A program made the translations under genes and the position numbers. Below the pieces are notes generated by a model, which had not been told where the DNA came from, did not search any database, and saw nothing but the letters and a program-made list of their open reading frames with translations. A DNA stretch of 64,000 bases from Planctomycetota bacterium (GTDB lineage Bacteria; Planctomycetota; Planctomycetia; Pirellulales; Pirellulaceae). Positions 36,989 to 46,594 of this stretch are shown piece by piece. Location of the stretch: assembly GCA_014381825.1 (NCBI GenBank), contig JACNKX010000107.1:1-64000 (forward strand). Reading direction: 5' to 3'. Each line of letters starts with the position of its first letter. The first letter of the stretch is position 1.

Positions 36989-39276
36989 TTCATCAGCTCC
37001 AGTTTGTACTCGGGTCGCCGTTTCATCATCAGGGCCGCATGGCTGTAGTATGGATAGACGCTCCACTCGACGCACGCAATAAGGTCAGGTTTTCCATCTC
37101 CGTCGAAGTCGCCCACCCAAGGATGAGGGCCATGATTCGTGATTCGAATGGGTTCGCCAAAGCAACACATGGTTTCCGGTTCAGCAAATCGTGGGTTGGT
37201 CTTCGTGCCGACGTTGCGAAGCAGATAGATACTGCCGCCGCCTTTCGTTCCGTTGTGCGCGCCCGCGACGCTGTAGATGAGGTCTTGCAGGCCATCGTCG
37301 TTCCAATCGACGGCTCGAAACGATTCCGTCCAGTGAGCGCGTCGGCTGACGATCGCATCATTGATTGGTCGCCCGTCAGCAAGGTTCAATACTTTCTCCT
37401 TGCGTAATCGCAGCGTCGAATCTTCCTCGCGATATCGAACAAACAGTGTCGCCGCGCGCGTAAGCCCGTCATGGGTGACGAGATCTGTCAGGCCATCTCC
37501 GGTGAAGTCCGCCATCGCTGCGCCGGTTCGCCACAGGAACGGTCGACCTTGTTCAAATGGATACACGCCGTTGTTGGATTGTGGATTGTTGGCACGCCGG
37601 TTCGACTGGCTTCGCAATTCCTGTGAGTCTGGATAGTCGTCGCAGAGAATCTGCAAACGTGGGCCAAATTCGGGTCGCTTGCTCGTTCCGATGTTCTTAA
37701 ACCAGAAGATGCGGTTCGTTTCGTTTGGACAGACGAGATCCTGAAGGCCGTCTGCATCCCAGTCGACGAAGACAGGATACGAGTAACCCATGTCGTGCCA
37801 GTTCGGTGGCTTGCCCAGAATCTCGTTTCGGACAAAGCGGATGGGGCTTCCTTCTGACAGAATACGCCGTGGCTCGCGAAACGCTGGTCGATCGCGCGTC
37901 CCGTCGTTGATGACGATGCGCGGCCAACCATATCCGCCGCCGATCAACAGATCTTGATCTCCGTCATCGTCCCAGTCGCACAAACACGGCCAAGCCTGAT
38001 CGCTCAGAGACATCACGGCCGAGAAGGACTCGGCACGTCCAAGCAACTTGAATCGCTCTCCACCAAGCTGATAGAACGACAACTCCTGAAAGGCTCCATG
38101 CTGAACGATGAGACCTGCTTGCTGTCCTTGCTCCCAGGCGGAGACGAGCGAGACTTCGGGAAGATCGATTTCACGCAGCAGTTCTTCATCGCCAAACGTG
38201 GGAGGTGTTCCTCCCAGATTCTTCCGCCATGCGACCCTATAGAAGTCGGGCTGAATCGATTCGCCTCCCTGCAGACAAACCGAGTCGAGATGTCCATCTT
38301 GGTCGATGTCGAGAAAGCACGGCTTGCGTCCGGCGTCCAGCGTAACGGATTTCGCTGCCTCGAAGGGCCAACCAGCCGAGTTCTCGTTGCGGACATACTC
38401 ACCATCCGCCACGAGATCCATCGCACCGTCAGCATCGAGATCGACAGCTCGAACAGCTTGCCAGCCGGCGACTTTGACCGATCCGGCAGGCTCAAACGTC
38501 GGCATACGGCCTACGTCGTGCTTACCCGTGTTGAGATAGAACGCCGCCGACTTCGTACCGCTTCGCGTGATCACAAGATCGAGCCGTCCGTCTTGATCGA
38601 AGTCGGCAAAGTCGGCGGCCATGTAAGTGTGACGAAAGAACTCAAGCTCGTCGGTACCTTTCGTCGCGTATCGCAATCGTGTCAGATCGCCGAATTCAAA
38701 GGCATCTTGGCTCGTGCGCGGATAGCAGATGATTCCGTCCCAGGGGCCCCCCGGTCGATACGCGTAGTTCCACGTTCCGGTTAGATCAAGCAATCCGTCG
38801 CCGTTCAGATCGTACAGTCCCGGCGAGTACGGAACTGTGATCGGCCTTGGCTGCGTGGCGTTATACCGCAGTAGGTCACCAACCCCGATCGCGGGAGTGA
38901 ATGGTTGCGGTTGCAGCGGCACGCGTGTGGTGACAGTCCCGAAGCGTATTTCGAAGTGCTTATGCGTTGGGTCCGCAGCAACGAACTCCACGCGTGCCTT
39001 GTCGCTGTAGGCGAAGTCTTCGGTGATAGCGTGGGCGACGAGTTGGTTGGTGGCCGCATTGCGAACTTCGATCGAATTCGGGTCTAGCACTCCTGAACGA
39101 CCGGCCTGACGAATCAGTTCCGGGAAGTCGATAGCTGGATCAAGCGGCGTGTTCGGAAATGTTAGCGGCGTCTTGATGGTCAATCGAACGCGGATCGTCC
39201 TCTCTACAGCGGTAGGCTCGGCACGAATTACCGGGCATACCAGAACGAGCAAGAGACCAAGGGCTGCTTTCTTCAC
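36985..39276 (-). CDS. FG-GAP/VCBS repeat secreted protein (GTG start)
   Basis: VKKAALGLLLVLVCPVIRAEP signal; DLNGDGLLDLTG, DFDQDGRLDLV, DLDADGAMDLV, DIDQDGHLDSV, DWDDDGDQDLL, DWDADGLQDLV, DFTGDGLTDLV. The ORF is listed from 39444. Confidence 0.85.
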   Translation of the reverse strand: MKKAALGLLLVLVCPVIRAEPTAVERTIRVRLTIKTPLTFPNTPLDPAIDFPELIRQAGRSGVLDPNSIEVRNAATNQLVAHAITEDFAYSDKARVEFVAADPTHKHFEIRFGTVTTRVPLQPQPFTPAIGVGDLLRYNATQPRPITVPYSPGLYDLNGDGLLDLTGTWNYAYRPGGPWDGIICYPRTSQDAFEFGDLTRLRYATKGTDELEFFRHTYMAADFADFDQDGRLDLVITRSGTKSAAFYLNTGKHDVGRMPTFEPAGSVKVAGWQAVRAVDLDADGAMDLVADGEYVRNENSAGWPFEAAKSVTLDAGRKPCFLDIDQDGHLDSVCLQGGESIQPDFYRVAWRKNLGGTPPTFGDEELLREIDLPEVSLVSAWEQGQQAGLIVQHGAFQELSFYQLGGERFKLLGRAESFSAVMSLSDQAWPCLCDWDDDGDQDLLIGGGYGWPRIVINDGTRDRPAFREPRRILSEGSPIRFVRNEILGKPPNWHDMGYSYPVFVDWDADGLQDLVCPNETNRIFWFKNIGTSKRPEFGPRLQILCDDYPDSQELRSQSNRRANNPQSNNGVYPFEQGRPFLWRTGAAMADFTGDGLTDLVTHDGLTRAATLFVRYREEDSTLRLRKEKVLNLADGRPINDAIVSRRAHWTESFRAVDWNDDGLQDLIYSVAGAHNGTKGGGSIYLLRNVGTKTNPRFAEPETMCCFGEPIRITNHGPHPWVGDFDGDGKPDLIACVEWSVYPYYSHAALMMKRRPEYKLELMK

Positions 39277-40463
39277 CGAGCCAGATCCTTCAAGGTGATA
39301 CGAGTCAAAGCGACGTCCTCTTTGTTGATCGAATACGCAACGTACAAAGTGTCTTTCCAGACGACGGCATGAGGATACTGCCAGCCATCCAGTTTGCTTC
39401 GACCCTCGTAACGCATCTTCGTGGGCTCGCCACGGACAATCCATGCGCGATCAAACGTCTTTCCGTCCCGGCTGAGCGCGATCGTCAGCAGGCTGCGGTC
39501 AAACTGCTTTGGCATCGAGTTGTTGATGATGTAAGCCGTCCCATCTGGCAGGTTACCTGCCGACGTTCGGGCTGTCGAATCTGGTAAGTTTGTTTGTGTA
39601 ACAGGCGACCACGTTTCTCCGTTGTCTGTGCTTGCTGACGTGTGAAGAAACCCGCTGTAGTTTCGAAGCGTCGCAACGACGGAGCCGTCAGGTCGCAAAT
39701 AGAAGCTCGGTTCCGTGTAGCCATACACTTTCAATTCCGGCGGATTGACTGTGACGTTTTGCAGTTGTGAGATCCCGCCGCGATCATTGGTAAACAGAAA
39801 ACGCATCCGCATTGTTGCTCGGGAATCGCCAACGTACTCACCAGCAAACAGCAAGCGACCGCCAGCAAGCCGCTGTGGCCCCTCGATAAAGAATCCGCTG
39901 GTAACGCGTAGTGGCTGACTCCACTTCTTGCCGTCCAGCGACGTCCGTGCCATCAACGCCGTGTCAGGATGAAAATTCTCGCCACCAGTCGCCGTGTAGT
40001 AAGCAACAAGCTTGTTGGGAATAACATGGAAACCTGCCGCGACACAGATGCCTTTGCCTTGCCGATCATCCGTGAGCAGTTCCGGCTTTGTCCACGTCAC
40101 GCCATCGCCACTTCGGCTGTACAGAATACGTTGCCCCGGAGCATCCTCATGCACCAATCCGTTGGACCACATACAGTAGAGCTGGTTTTTGAAAACAACC
40201 AGATTCGGATGATGACAGAACTTGTAATCATCATCGGAAGCTTGATACAGCAGCGAGTGCGTTCCGTTGACAGTTCGCAGCCCGAGTGTCTTTAGATCGT
40301 TCGCGTCAAACAAGCCGGGTGCGACACGAAAGGGTGGTTGAACTCCAGCCGGAGCGTCCTTTGGCCTTGAGTCGTCGGATCGGGTTGAGTAGGCGACGAA
40401 CGTGGTAAAAGCGAACGTTAACAGCGTTACGCAAACTCTCACATGCGCTGACTTCGTGTTCAT
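39273..40463 (-). CDS. BNR-repeat/sialidase-like protein
   Basis: RILYSRSGDGVTWTKPELLTD, MARTSLDGKKWSQPLRV, SASTDNGETWSPVTQTNLPD; GTGA overlap with the next gene. Confidence 0.8.
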   Translation of the reverse strand: MNTKSAHVRVCVTLLTFAFTTFVAYSTRSDDSRPKDAPAGVQPPFRVAPGLFDANDLKTLGLRTVNGTHSLLYQASDDDYKFCHHPNLVVFKNQLYCMWSNGLVHEDAPGQRILYSRSGDGVTWTKPELLTDDRQGKGICVAAGFHVIPNKLVAYYTATGGENFHPDTALMARTSLDGKKWSQPLRVTSGFFIEGPQRLAGGRLLFAGEYVGDSRATMRMRFLFTNDRGGISQLQNVTVNPPELKVYGYTEPSFYLRPDGSVVATLRNYSGFLHTSASTDNGETWSPVTQTNLPDSTARTSAGNLPDGTAYIINNSMPKQFDRSLLTIALSRDGKTFDRAWIVRGEPTKMRYEGRSKLDGWQYPHAVVWKDTLYVAYSINKEDVALTRITLKDLAR

Positions 40464-40661
40464 CGCGGATTACCATTCGGGTTTTTAGGTTTTTGAAATA
40501 CGTCGACCGAGCGTGGATCGCTTCAACGTAACAGTCGGCATCAATCATACCTTTCGCGACAGAGTGTGTCCTGTTCGAGCCGCACCGTCAACGAATTGCC
40601 CATGCAAACGCTGCTTGTAGTATCATGGTGCCGAACTTGGAGCGGGAGAAAAAACGTGAGA

Positions 40662-42590
40662 ATGTTAGCTGGTCTGATCGTTTGCGTATTGCTCGCACTA
40701 TTGCGCGAGAGTGTCCCCGCAGCCGAGGAAGATGCGAAAAACGTCCCAATTCTCCAGCCGCACAAAGTCTCGACACTCGACAGCCAACGAGTCAGGCAGA
40801 CAGGAAGCTGGCGCGAGGACCGATTTCGATTCGCCGCCTCTGCGTCCGTTCAAACTGGCGAAAACAACGCCGCTCTGCAGTACGCGTTTGAAGGGACCGC
40901 AGTTGCGATTCGATTGGGTGGACACAACGTGCCCGCATACGGCCCGCCCAATCTGGGGTCGCTTGTTGTGTCGGTGGACGGAGGGGAGGAGCGACTCCTC
41001 GCACCCCGCTCGCTTCCGCGAGAGATTGTGCTCGCGGATGGTCTGACACCGGGATCGCATCACGTCCAAGTTGAGTATCGCCACGATGACGAACGGACCG
41101 GCTGTCGGATTGAGTCGTTTCTGACATGGAGCGACGCTCGTGGAGAACTCACATTTCACGTTAGTGGGGAAGAGAACGCTCACCTGGTTGATTGCCGCGC
41201 GATCTTGCGCCGCGATGGTACGGTCATTCGGAACACACTGGTTCGAAATTGGATGACGGGGCAATGCTCGTTGACTGGTTTACCGCCCGGCAATGACTAT
41301 TCGCTGGAAGTACGGGCCACTGGATGGCTGACCGTTCACACAGACACTTTCAGCATCCAGGCCGGCGCGGCGACGGAACTCGCGCCGGTTTATTTAGCGC
41401 GCGACGCGTCCACCGTGACCGAGCGCTTCCGTTTTCCGCAGTTGAACCAGCCAGCGATTCGCAGACCTGGCGAAACGTTTCGAGCGCGATTCCTGGGCTT
41501 CGACGCGTCGATTGACGAGGTGAGACTCACTAGACACGTCGGTCCTGCGACGATCTCGCGAGTTGCCGAGTTCCAAGAGGACGCATCGGCGGCGTACTAC
41601 TACGATCGTGAAGTCATTGTCTCTCTCCCAGATGACACTCCGCCGGGAGCTTACGACTTGACCGTGAAAGTGACTGGCGAGCGTAGGACCGGATTCTGTC
41701 GTTCTCCTCGCAGCGTACATGTTGTGCGCGAGTATCCCACAGACCCGGTCTTCGTCACCTTCGGGCATCTCGATACGTCGGCTCAGTATCAGGCTGAATA
41801 CCTTGAGCGCTTGGTCGCGGTCACCAACCTGCTGGCTCCGGATATGGTGCTATGTAGCACGGCATGCAATCCGGCCTATATTTCGGGAGCGGTCGCGGGA
41901 CTCACCAGGCCTTACGTCATCAATTTCGGGAATCACCAGTTTCCGGGTCACGAAGCTTGGTACGGCGACCCTGTTGGACTGATCGACATCGGCCCGCGCG
42001 TCAGTGTCCTGAACTTTGGCCATCCATGGCACGTTGATCGGTCGCGCGCCGAAGCTCTATTGTCCTCGCGCCCGAACAACGCGATTCGCGTGATCAACGC
42101 GTTCGAGGGCAACGCACCGATCGAACTACTCGACCGTCACCAAGTGCGCATGATTCACGACGCTCACGGGATCGGGAAGAAAGTCGTGGATCTCGGCAAG
42201 ACACCAACGCGGCGCATCGGCAAGACGAACTCTGAGAGCTTTCGTGTTGTTCGCTTCCGAGACAACCAAGTTGAGTCATGCACATACAACGGCCACGAAT
42301 CGGCCCCCATCCCGTTCGGTCGCGAGTCTGCTCCGCCGTTGAGCGTTTCGTTCAGTCATCGCAACAACGGGACACACTCCAACAATACGGCAACCATCAC
42401 GAACCGACTCGCGGACACCTACGCCAACGGCCGAGTGACATTCGTCGTTCCGACTGGTAAGTATCGTGTGACCGGAGGACGCCTGGAATCTCAGATCCTC
42501 AGTGACGACCGCCAGTTCCAAGTACTCAACGTCCGCATGGACATTCCGGCTAACCGTTCGATCACGGTCACAATTGAGAGCACAAACTAA
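40662..42590 (+). CDS. secreted protein with a weak calcineurin-like phosphoesterase resemblance
   Basis: Start MLAGLIVCVLLALLRESVPAAEED, in the ORF from 40566. C-terminal half has VTFGHLDTSAQYQ, VINFGNHQFPGHEAWYG, LNFGHPWHVDRS and HDAHG. Confidence 0.5.
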   Translation: MLAGLIVCVLLALLRESVPAAEEDAKNVPILQPHKVSTLDSQRVRQTGSWREDRFRFAASASVQTGENNAALQYAFEGTAVAIRLGGHNVPAYGPPNLGSLVVSVDGGEERLLAPRSLPREIVLADGLTPGSHHVQVEYRHDDERTGCRIESFLTWSDARGELTFHVSGEENAHLVDCRAILRRDGTVIRNTLVRNWMTGQCSLTGLPPGNDYSLEVRATGWLTVHTDTFSIQAGAATELAPVYLARDASTVTERFRFPQLNQPAIRRPGETFRARFLGFDASIDEVRLTRHVGPATISRVAEFQEDASAAYYYDREVIVSLPDDTPPGAYDLTVKVTGERRTGFCRSPRSVHVVREYPTDPVFVTFGHLDTSAQYQAEYLERLVAVTNLLAPDMVLCSTACNPAYISGAVAGLTRPYVINFGNHQFPGHEAWYGDPVGLIDIGPRVSVLNFGHPWHVDRSRAEALLSSRPNNAIRVINAFEGNAPIELLDRHQVRMIHDAHGIGKKVVDLGKTPTRRIGKTNSESFRVVRFRDNQVESCTYNGHESAPIPFGRESAPPLSVSFSHRNNGTHSNNTATITNRLADTYANGRVTFVVPTGKYRVTGGRLESQILSDDRQFQVLNVRMDIPANRSITVTIESTN

Positions 42591-42602
42591 CGTGGCTGGG
42601 GA

Positions 42603-43655
42603 TTATTGCCCGCTGTTCCGAACCGCACTCGCTATTCGCCAATTGCCTGCTCGATCGCAAGCGGCGTAGTACATGCGATATTCGCCAGTGTCGATTTCGA
42701 CCAATGACATATCTTCGGCATGCACTGCGTCGATTCCTTCGCCGCCGTATCCAGCGCCCTCGATCACACAGTCACCTCGTTGCCACGTCAGGCCATCGGG
42801 CGAAGACGCTACATAGATGCGCGACCGATATCCCGCCACGTCCGACGCGATGGACGCTGTGGCAAAGTCTACGCTAACACCAGCGGTCGCCGCGTCGCGG
42901 TCTAGGCTTGGGTGCGGCGGCACGACCGTCCCAGCTGGTGCGTCTTGCCAAGCCGAGTAAAACATCGTCCAGTCTTCGCCCGAGGCTCGAGGCCGAATGA
43001 CTTCGGCTGCAGTGATGCCGGCGGTGTCGTAGTCTGCCTGCTTGTCGCGCATCCGATAACTAGGTTCGAACTCGAAGTTGAGGCCATCCGGCGACACGGT
43101 GCTAACGACACTTTGGCTGCTTCGCCGATCGGCCTGCCCGCCAGTCTCCGATAAGAATTCCGAAGCAAAACAATACAGCCTGCAGCGATCGTTGGTCAGC
43201 GCGAGCAAGCGAGGTCCGCCGACGCCAGCGAATCCCTGCAACCGGATGCCATCTTCGTGCTCCCATTGTAACATGTCGTCCGACACGGCGCTGCAGATGA
43301 CCGTCGGTCGATTGGCCGATCCGCGCGACTCGAAGTACATCCGCCAACGACCGTCGCCGCACTGTACGATCGTAGGAGCAAGCACTCGCAGAGCCATATG
43401 TCGCAGCGCGGGTTGTGGTGCCAGTCGGATGCCGGGCTCGGTCTGAAACTCCAGCCCGTCTTGCGAGAACGCACTGAGGATGTAGCCCTGACACGTCGCG
43501 AATGGTTTCGCTGGCCCGACCGCCGTATAGAAGAGCCGATAGCCTCCAGCGGGGACACGAACGATGCACGGCGCTTGTACCTTCGAGGAATCAAGCGGCC
43601 GCGATCCCTGCAATCGAGCGCCCGGTTCCTTCCGCCATCGATTCATAATTTCCAT
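42603..43655 (-). CDS. glycosidase-like five-bladed propeller protein (GH43/GH32/GH130-like)
   Basis: GGYRLFYTAVGPAKPFATCQGYILSAFSQDGLEFQ, GRWRMYFESRGSANRPTVICSAVSDDMLQWEHEDGIRL, EYRMYYAACDRAGNWRIASA. Confidence 0.7.
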   Translation of the reverse strand: MEIMNRWRKEPGARLQGSRPLDSSKVQAPCIVRVPAGGYRLFYTAVGPAKPFATCQGYILSAFSQDGLEFQTEPGIRLAPQPALRHMALRVLAPTIVQCGDGRWRMYFESRGSANRPTVICSAVSDDMLQWEHEDGIRLQGFAGVGGPRLLALTNDRCRLYCFASEFLSETGGQADRRSSQSVVSTVSPDGLNFEFEPSYRMRDKQADYDTAGITAAEVIRPRASGEDWTMFYSAWQDAPAGTVVPPHPSLDRDAATAGVSVDFATASIASDVAGYRSRIYVASSPDGLTWQRGDCVIEGAGYGGEGIDAVHAEDMSLVEIDTGEYRMYYAACDRAGNWRIASAVRNSGQ

Positions 43656-43702
43656 GTCTTTTGGTCCGCTCCTAGCGTGCTTTTCAGACTCACTATCGTA
43701 TC

Positions 43703-44953
43703 ATGAGTCGATACGATCGAAGCGCAATACTAAGGAACTTCATGATGCCGCACGAACGAACAACGCGTCGCCAGTTTCTGCAACAATCAGCGGTCGCTCC
43801 GTCGGTTGCGGCTCTCGCCGGCGTTCTATACACGGGGCAAGCTCCGGTTTACGGCAAAGAAGTCGATCGATCGATCACGGTCAGGACGCCACCAGACGTC
43901 CGGCAAATAGATGTCCTGTTCGATCCTGCGAATTACACGGCGTTTCCGCATGTCGTGCGGTTGGATGGCGACGAGCTATTGATGGCATTTCGCCAAGCTC
44001 CCAGTCAGGAACGAATTCGCCACACGCATCCGCGCAGCGTAATCACGGTCATTCGTTCGTACGACTTGGGAAAGACATGGGATATCGATAACGCCGGCCA
44101 GTTCGCGGCGGGTGGAGGGCAAGAGTTCGCGCCGATCTATTTGGGTAACGGAGTCGTCGGCGGGTTGTTGGCGATGCACGAAATTGTGCCGGTAAACGAG
44201 GCGCAACGAACAAACATTCCACACATCCATCAACACGAATATCCATTTCAGAACGTCGGTGGCTTCTGGTGTTGGAGCAACAACTACGGTCTCACTTGGC
44301 AGCTCCATCACAACGTCTTGCTCGCCCCGAAGTTACAGGCATGTGCTCCCGCGATCAAACTTTCATCCGGAACGCTGCTCGCCCCGTGCTATGGCAGTAG
44401 CGACGGAGGCGTGGCGGGCGTCTCTTCCAATGTCGTCTATCGCTCCAATAACGACGGCAAGTCGTGGTCCTCGCACACGATGCTGGCCCAGGGTGCCATG
44501 AAAACGCGAGACTATTACGAACCGTGTGTTCTCGAATTGGGAGAGGGACATCTGCTGGGAATGCATCGAGTTGGTCGCTGCCAGGACGGCCGCAATGGGT
44601 TGTTTTGGCAGAACGAGTCCACTGATGGAGGCCAGTCTTGGACCGCACCGATGGAGACGAACATCACTTCCGGCGCGTGTCCTCGGTTGTTGAAGCTGTC
44701 CGACGATCGCGTTCTCTTGACGTATGGTCGCCGATACGAACCATTCGGTCTCTACGCCAGATTGAGCGAGGACAGAGGGAAGACCTGGAGCGACACGTCA
44801 TGGTTGCTTCGCGCCGCGCCGAGCAGCAACCAAGGCTACAGTTCTTCCGTCGAGATTGAGCCTGGCCGCATTTTTACTGCTTGCTATGCACAGAACGCTG
44901 ACGGGGTGACGGGCATTACAGGTACGTACTGGAACGTGCCACCCAAAATTTAG
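43703..44953 (+). CDS. sialidase/BNR-repeat protein with Tat-like signal
   Basis: TTRRQFLQQSAVAPSVAALAGV; SYDLGKTWDID, WSNNYGLTWQLHHN, RSNNDGKSWSSH, STDGGQSWTAP, SEDRGKTWSDT. Confidence 0.88.
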   Translation: MSRYDRSAILRNFMMPHERTTRRQFLQQSAVAPSVAALAGVLYTGQAPVYGKEVDRSITVRTPPDVRQIDVLFDPANYTAFPHVVRLDGDELLMAFRQAPSQERIRHTHPRSVITVIRSYDLGKTWDIDNAGQFAAGGGQEFAPIYLGNGVVGGLLAMHEIVPVNEAQRTNIPHIHQHEYPFQNVGGFWCWSNNYGLTWQLHHNVLLAPKLQACAPAIKLSSGTLLAPCYGSSDGGVAGVSSNVVYRSNNDGKSWSSHTMLAQGAMKTRDYYEPCVLELGEGHLLGMHRVGRCQDGRNGLFWQNESTDGGQSWTAPMETNITSGACPRLLKLSDDRVLLTYGRRYEPFGLYARLSEDRGKTWSDTSWLLRAAPSSNQGYSSSVEIEPGRIFTACYAQNADGVTGITGTYWNVPPKI

Positions 44954-46293
44954 ACGATTTCGGTAATCGGATCCATCGTCGTGAGATATTGAGGTCGCCC
45001 GGTCGGATCTTTGATCGTCGTGAAGTTTGTATCAATACCGAGGTTCTTGTAAAGCGTGGCGAACACTTCTTGAACATGCACCGGGCGAGTCTGCGCGTGC
45101 TCGCCGAGACGGTTCGTGCTGCCAATCGCTTGGCCGCCGTTCATGCCGCCGCCAGCCATGTACGCACAACTTACTTGCGTCCAGTGATCACGGCCCGCAC
45201 CCTTGTTGATCCTTGGTGTTCGCCCGAATTCTCCCCAGACGAGTACCGTGACGTCATCCAACATCCCGCGCTCTTCGAGATCAGTAACCAGCCCGTGAAC
45301 TGCTTGATCGATACGTGTGCCGTGATGACGCACCAAGCCTTCGTTGTCGCCGTGGCTGTCCCATCGTCCAAAGGTCAGTGTGACGCAGCGGACGCCGACT
45401 TCGACTAAACGTCGAGCCATCAAAATCAGTTCGTTGTTCGTCGCCGCGCCGTCGTATTGGTACTTGTAGGGCTTGCCATCTCCGTAGCGCTCACGAATCT
45501 TTGGATCTTCCTTCGATAGGTCAAGGGCATCGACCAACTGGCTTGAAGTAAGCACATCGAACGCTTGCTGTTCGTAGGAATCAAGCGCAGTAAGCTGACC
45601 GCTGGCATCGGCTTCGCGACGCAATCGATCAACGCTAGTGAGCAGTTGCTTGCGGTTGTCCAAGCGATCCGTCGTGACTCCGTTCAACGTCATGTCGGCC
45701 AGTCCTTGACCTTCAGGACTGAAGGGAGCGTAAGTCGGACCCAGGAACCCGGGCGTGCCGGGATTCTTCCAAACGCCTTGAGTCGCCATGCCGACGTACG
45801 GTGGAACACTTTTGTGGACCGGACCGTGCAGCTTATGAAGCACACTGCCGATGGCAGGGTGCCCGCCCATCGCACGCATCTCGGAGTGTCGATAGCCGGT
45901 CATGCACTGGAATGAATCGTGTCGTCCTTCGCAGCCAACCACGGCTCGCAAGACAACAGACTTGTCCATGATCTGGGCGATCTTTGGAAAGCACTCGCCG
46001 ATCTGGATTCCGGGTACGTTCGTTGCTATTGGTTGAAAGGGACCGCGAATTTCTTTCGGGGCTTCGGTCTTGATCTCCCACATGTCTTGATGTGGAGGCC
46101 CGCCGCCGAGGAAGATGTTGATGATCGCCTTGTGGTTGTTCTTGGAGTTTGTCGCCGCTTCAGCGCGATAGATGTCGGCCATGTTCAGTCCGACCGCACC
46201 TACGCCCAACGCACCAACCTTCAGAAAGCCTCGTCGGCTAACGCCATCACAGTAAGCGCCACGGTCGGTCTTTGATCCGAATATCGTCAGCAT
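44950..46293 (-). CDS. DUF1501 domain-containing protein
   Basis: CDGVSRRGFLKVGALGVGAVGL; GGPPHQDMWEIKTEAPKEIRGPFQPI; GEFGRTPRINKGAGRDHWTQVSC. 4-nt convergent overlap with 43703-44953. Confidence 0.92.
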   Translation of the reverse strand: MLTIFGSKTDRGAYCDGVSRRGFLKVGALGVGAVGLNMADIYRAEAATNSKNNHKAIINIFLGGGPPHQDMWEIKTEAPKEIRGPFQPIATNVPGIQIGECFPKIAQIMDKSVVLRAVVGCEGRHDSFQCMTGYRHSEMRAMGGHPAIGSVLHKLHGPVHKSVPPYVGMATQGVWKNPGTPGFLGPTYAPFSPEGQGLADMTLNGVTTDRLDNRKQLLTSVDRLRREADASGQLTALDSYEQQAFDVLTSSQLVDALDLSKEDPKIRERYGDGKPYKYQYDGAATNNELILMARRLVEVGVRCVTLTFGRWDSHGDNEGLVRHHGTRIDQAVHGLVTDLEERGMLDDVTVLVWGEFGRTPRINKGAGRDHWTQVSCAYMAGGGMNGGQAIGSTNRLGEHAQTRPVHVQEVFATLYKNLGIDTNFTTIKDPTGRPQYLTTMDPITEIV

Positions 46294-46594
46294 AAGAACT
46301 CTCCGTCAAACGACAAACCATTGCGATACATTTCGTCTTTGCCAAACTCCCTTCGTGAACAAAGCCAGCCTAGCACGGACATAAACGTATCAATAGACGG
46401 TGATGACTGCAATTGTAATGCGGATATGCCCATACTGGGTGGATAATCCGGTCGATCGCTTTAGTTTGTGACGGGCAGGTCGCGGCACTATGATATTGCC
46501 TGTCCCAACGCCGGTATATTGCCTGTTCCTACGTAGGGTTTCGACCAGCCATCGGCGCGAATTGCCATTACCTTTCGATTTCCAGAGGAATCAC

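Noticed and set aside
37954-38784. 276-aa plus-strand ORF
   Set aside because: Antisense to the FG-GAP gene. Repeated IDxDxDG coding produces long open antisense frames.
46490-46530. Direct repeat atattgcctgtcccaacgccggt / atattgcctgttcctacg
   Set aside because: Only two short, imperfect copies (about 13 bp); could be chance.
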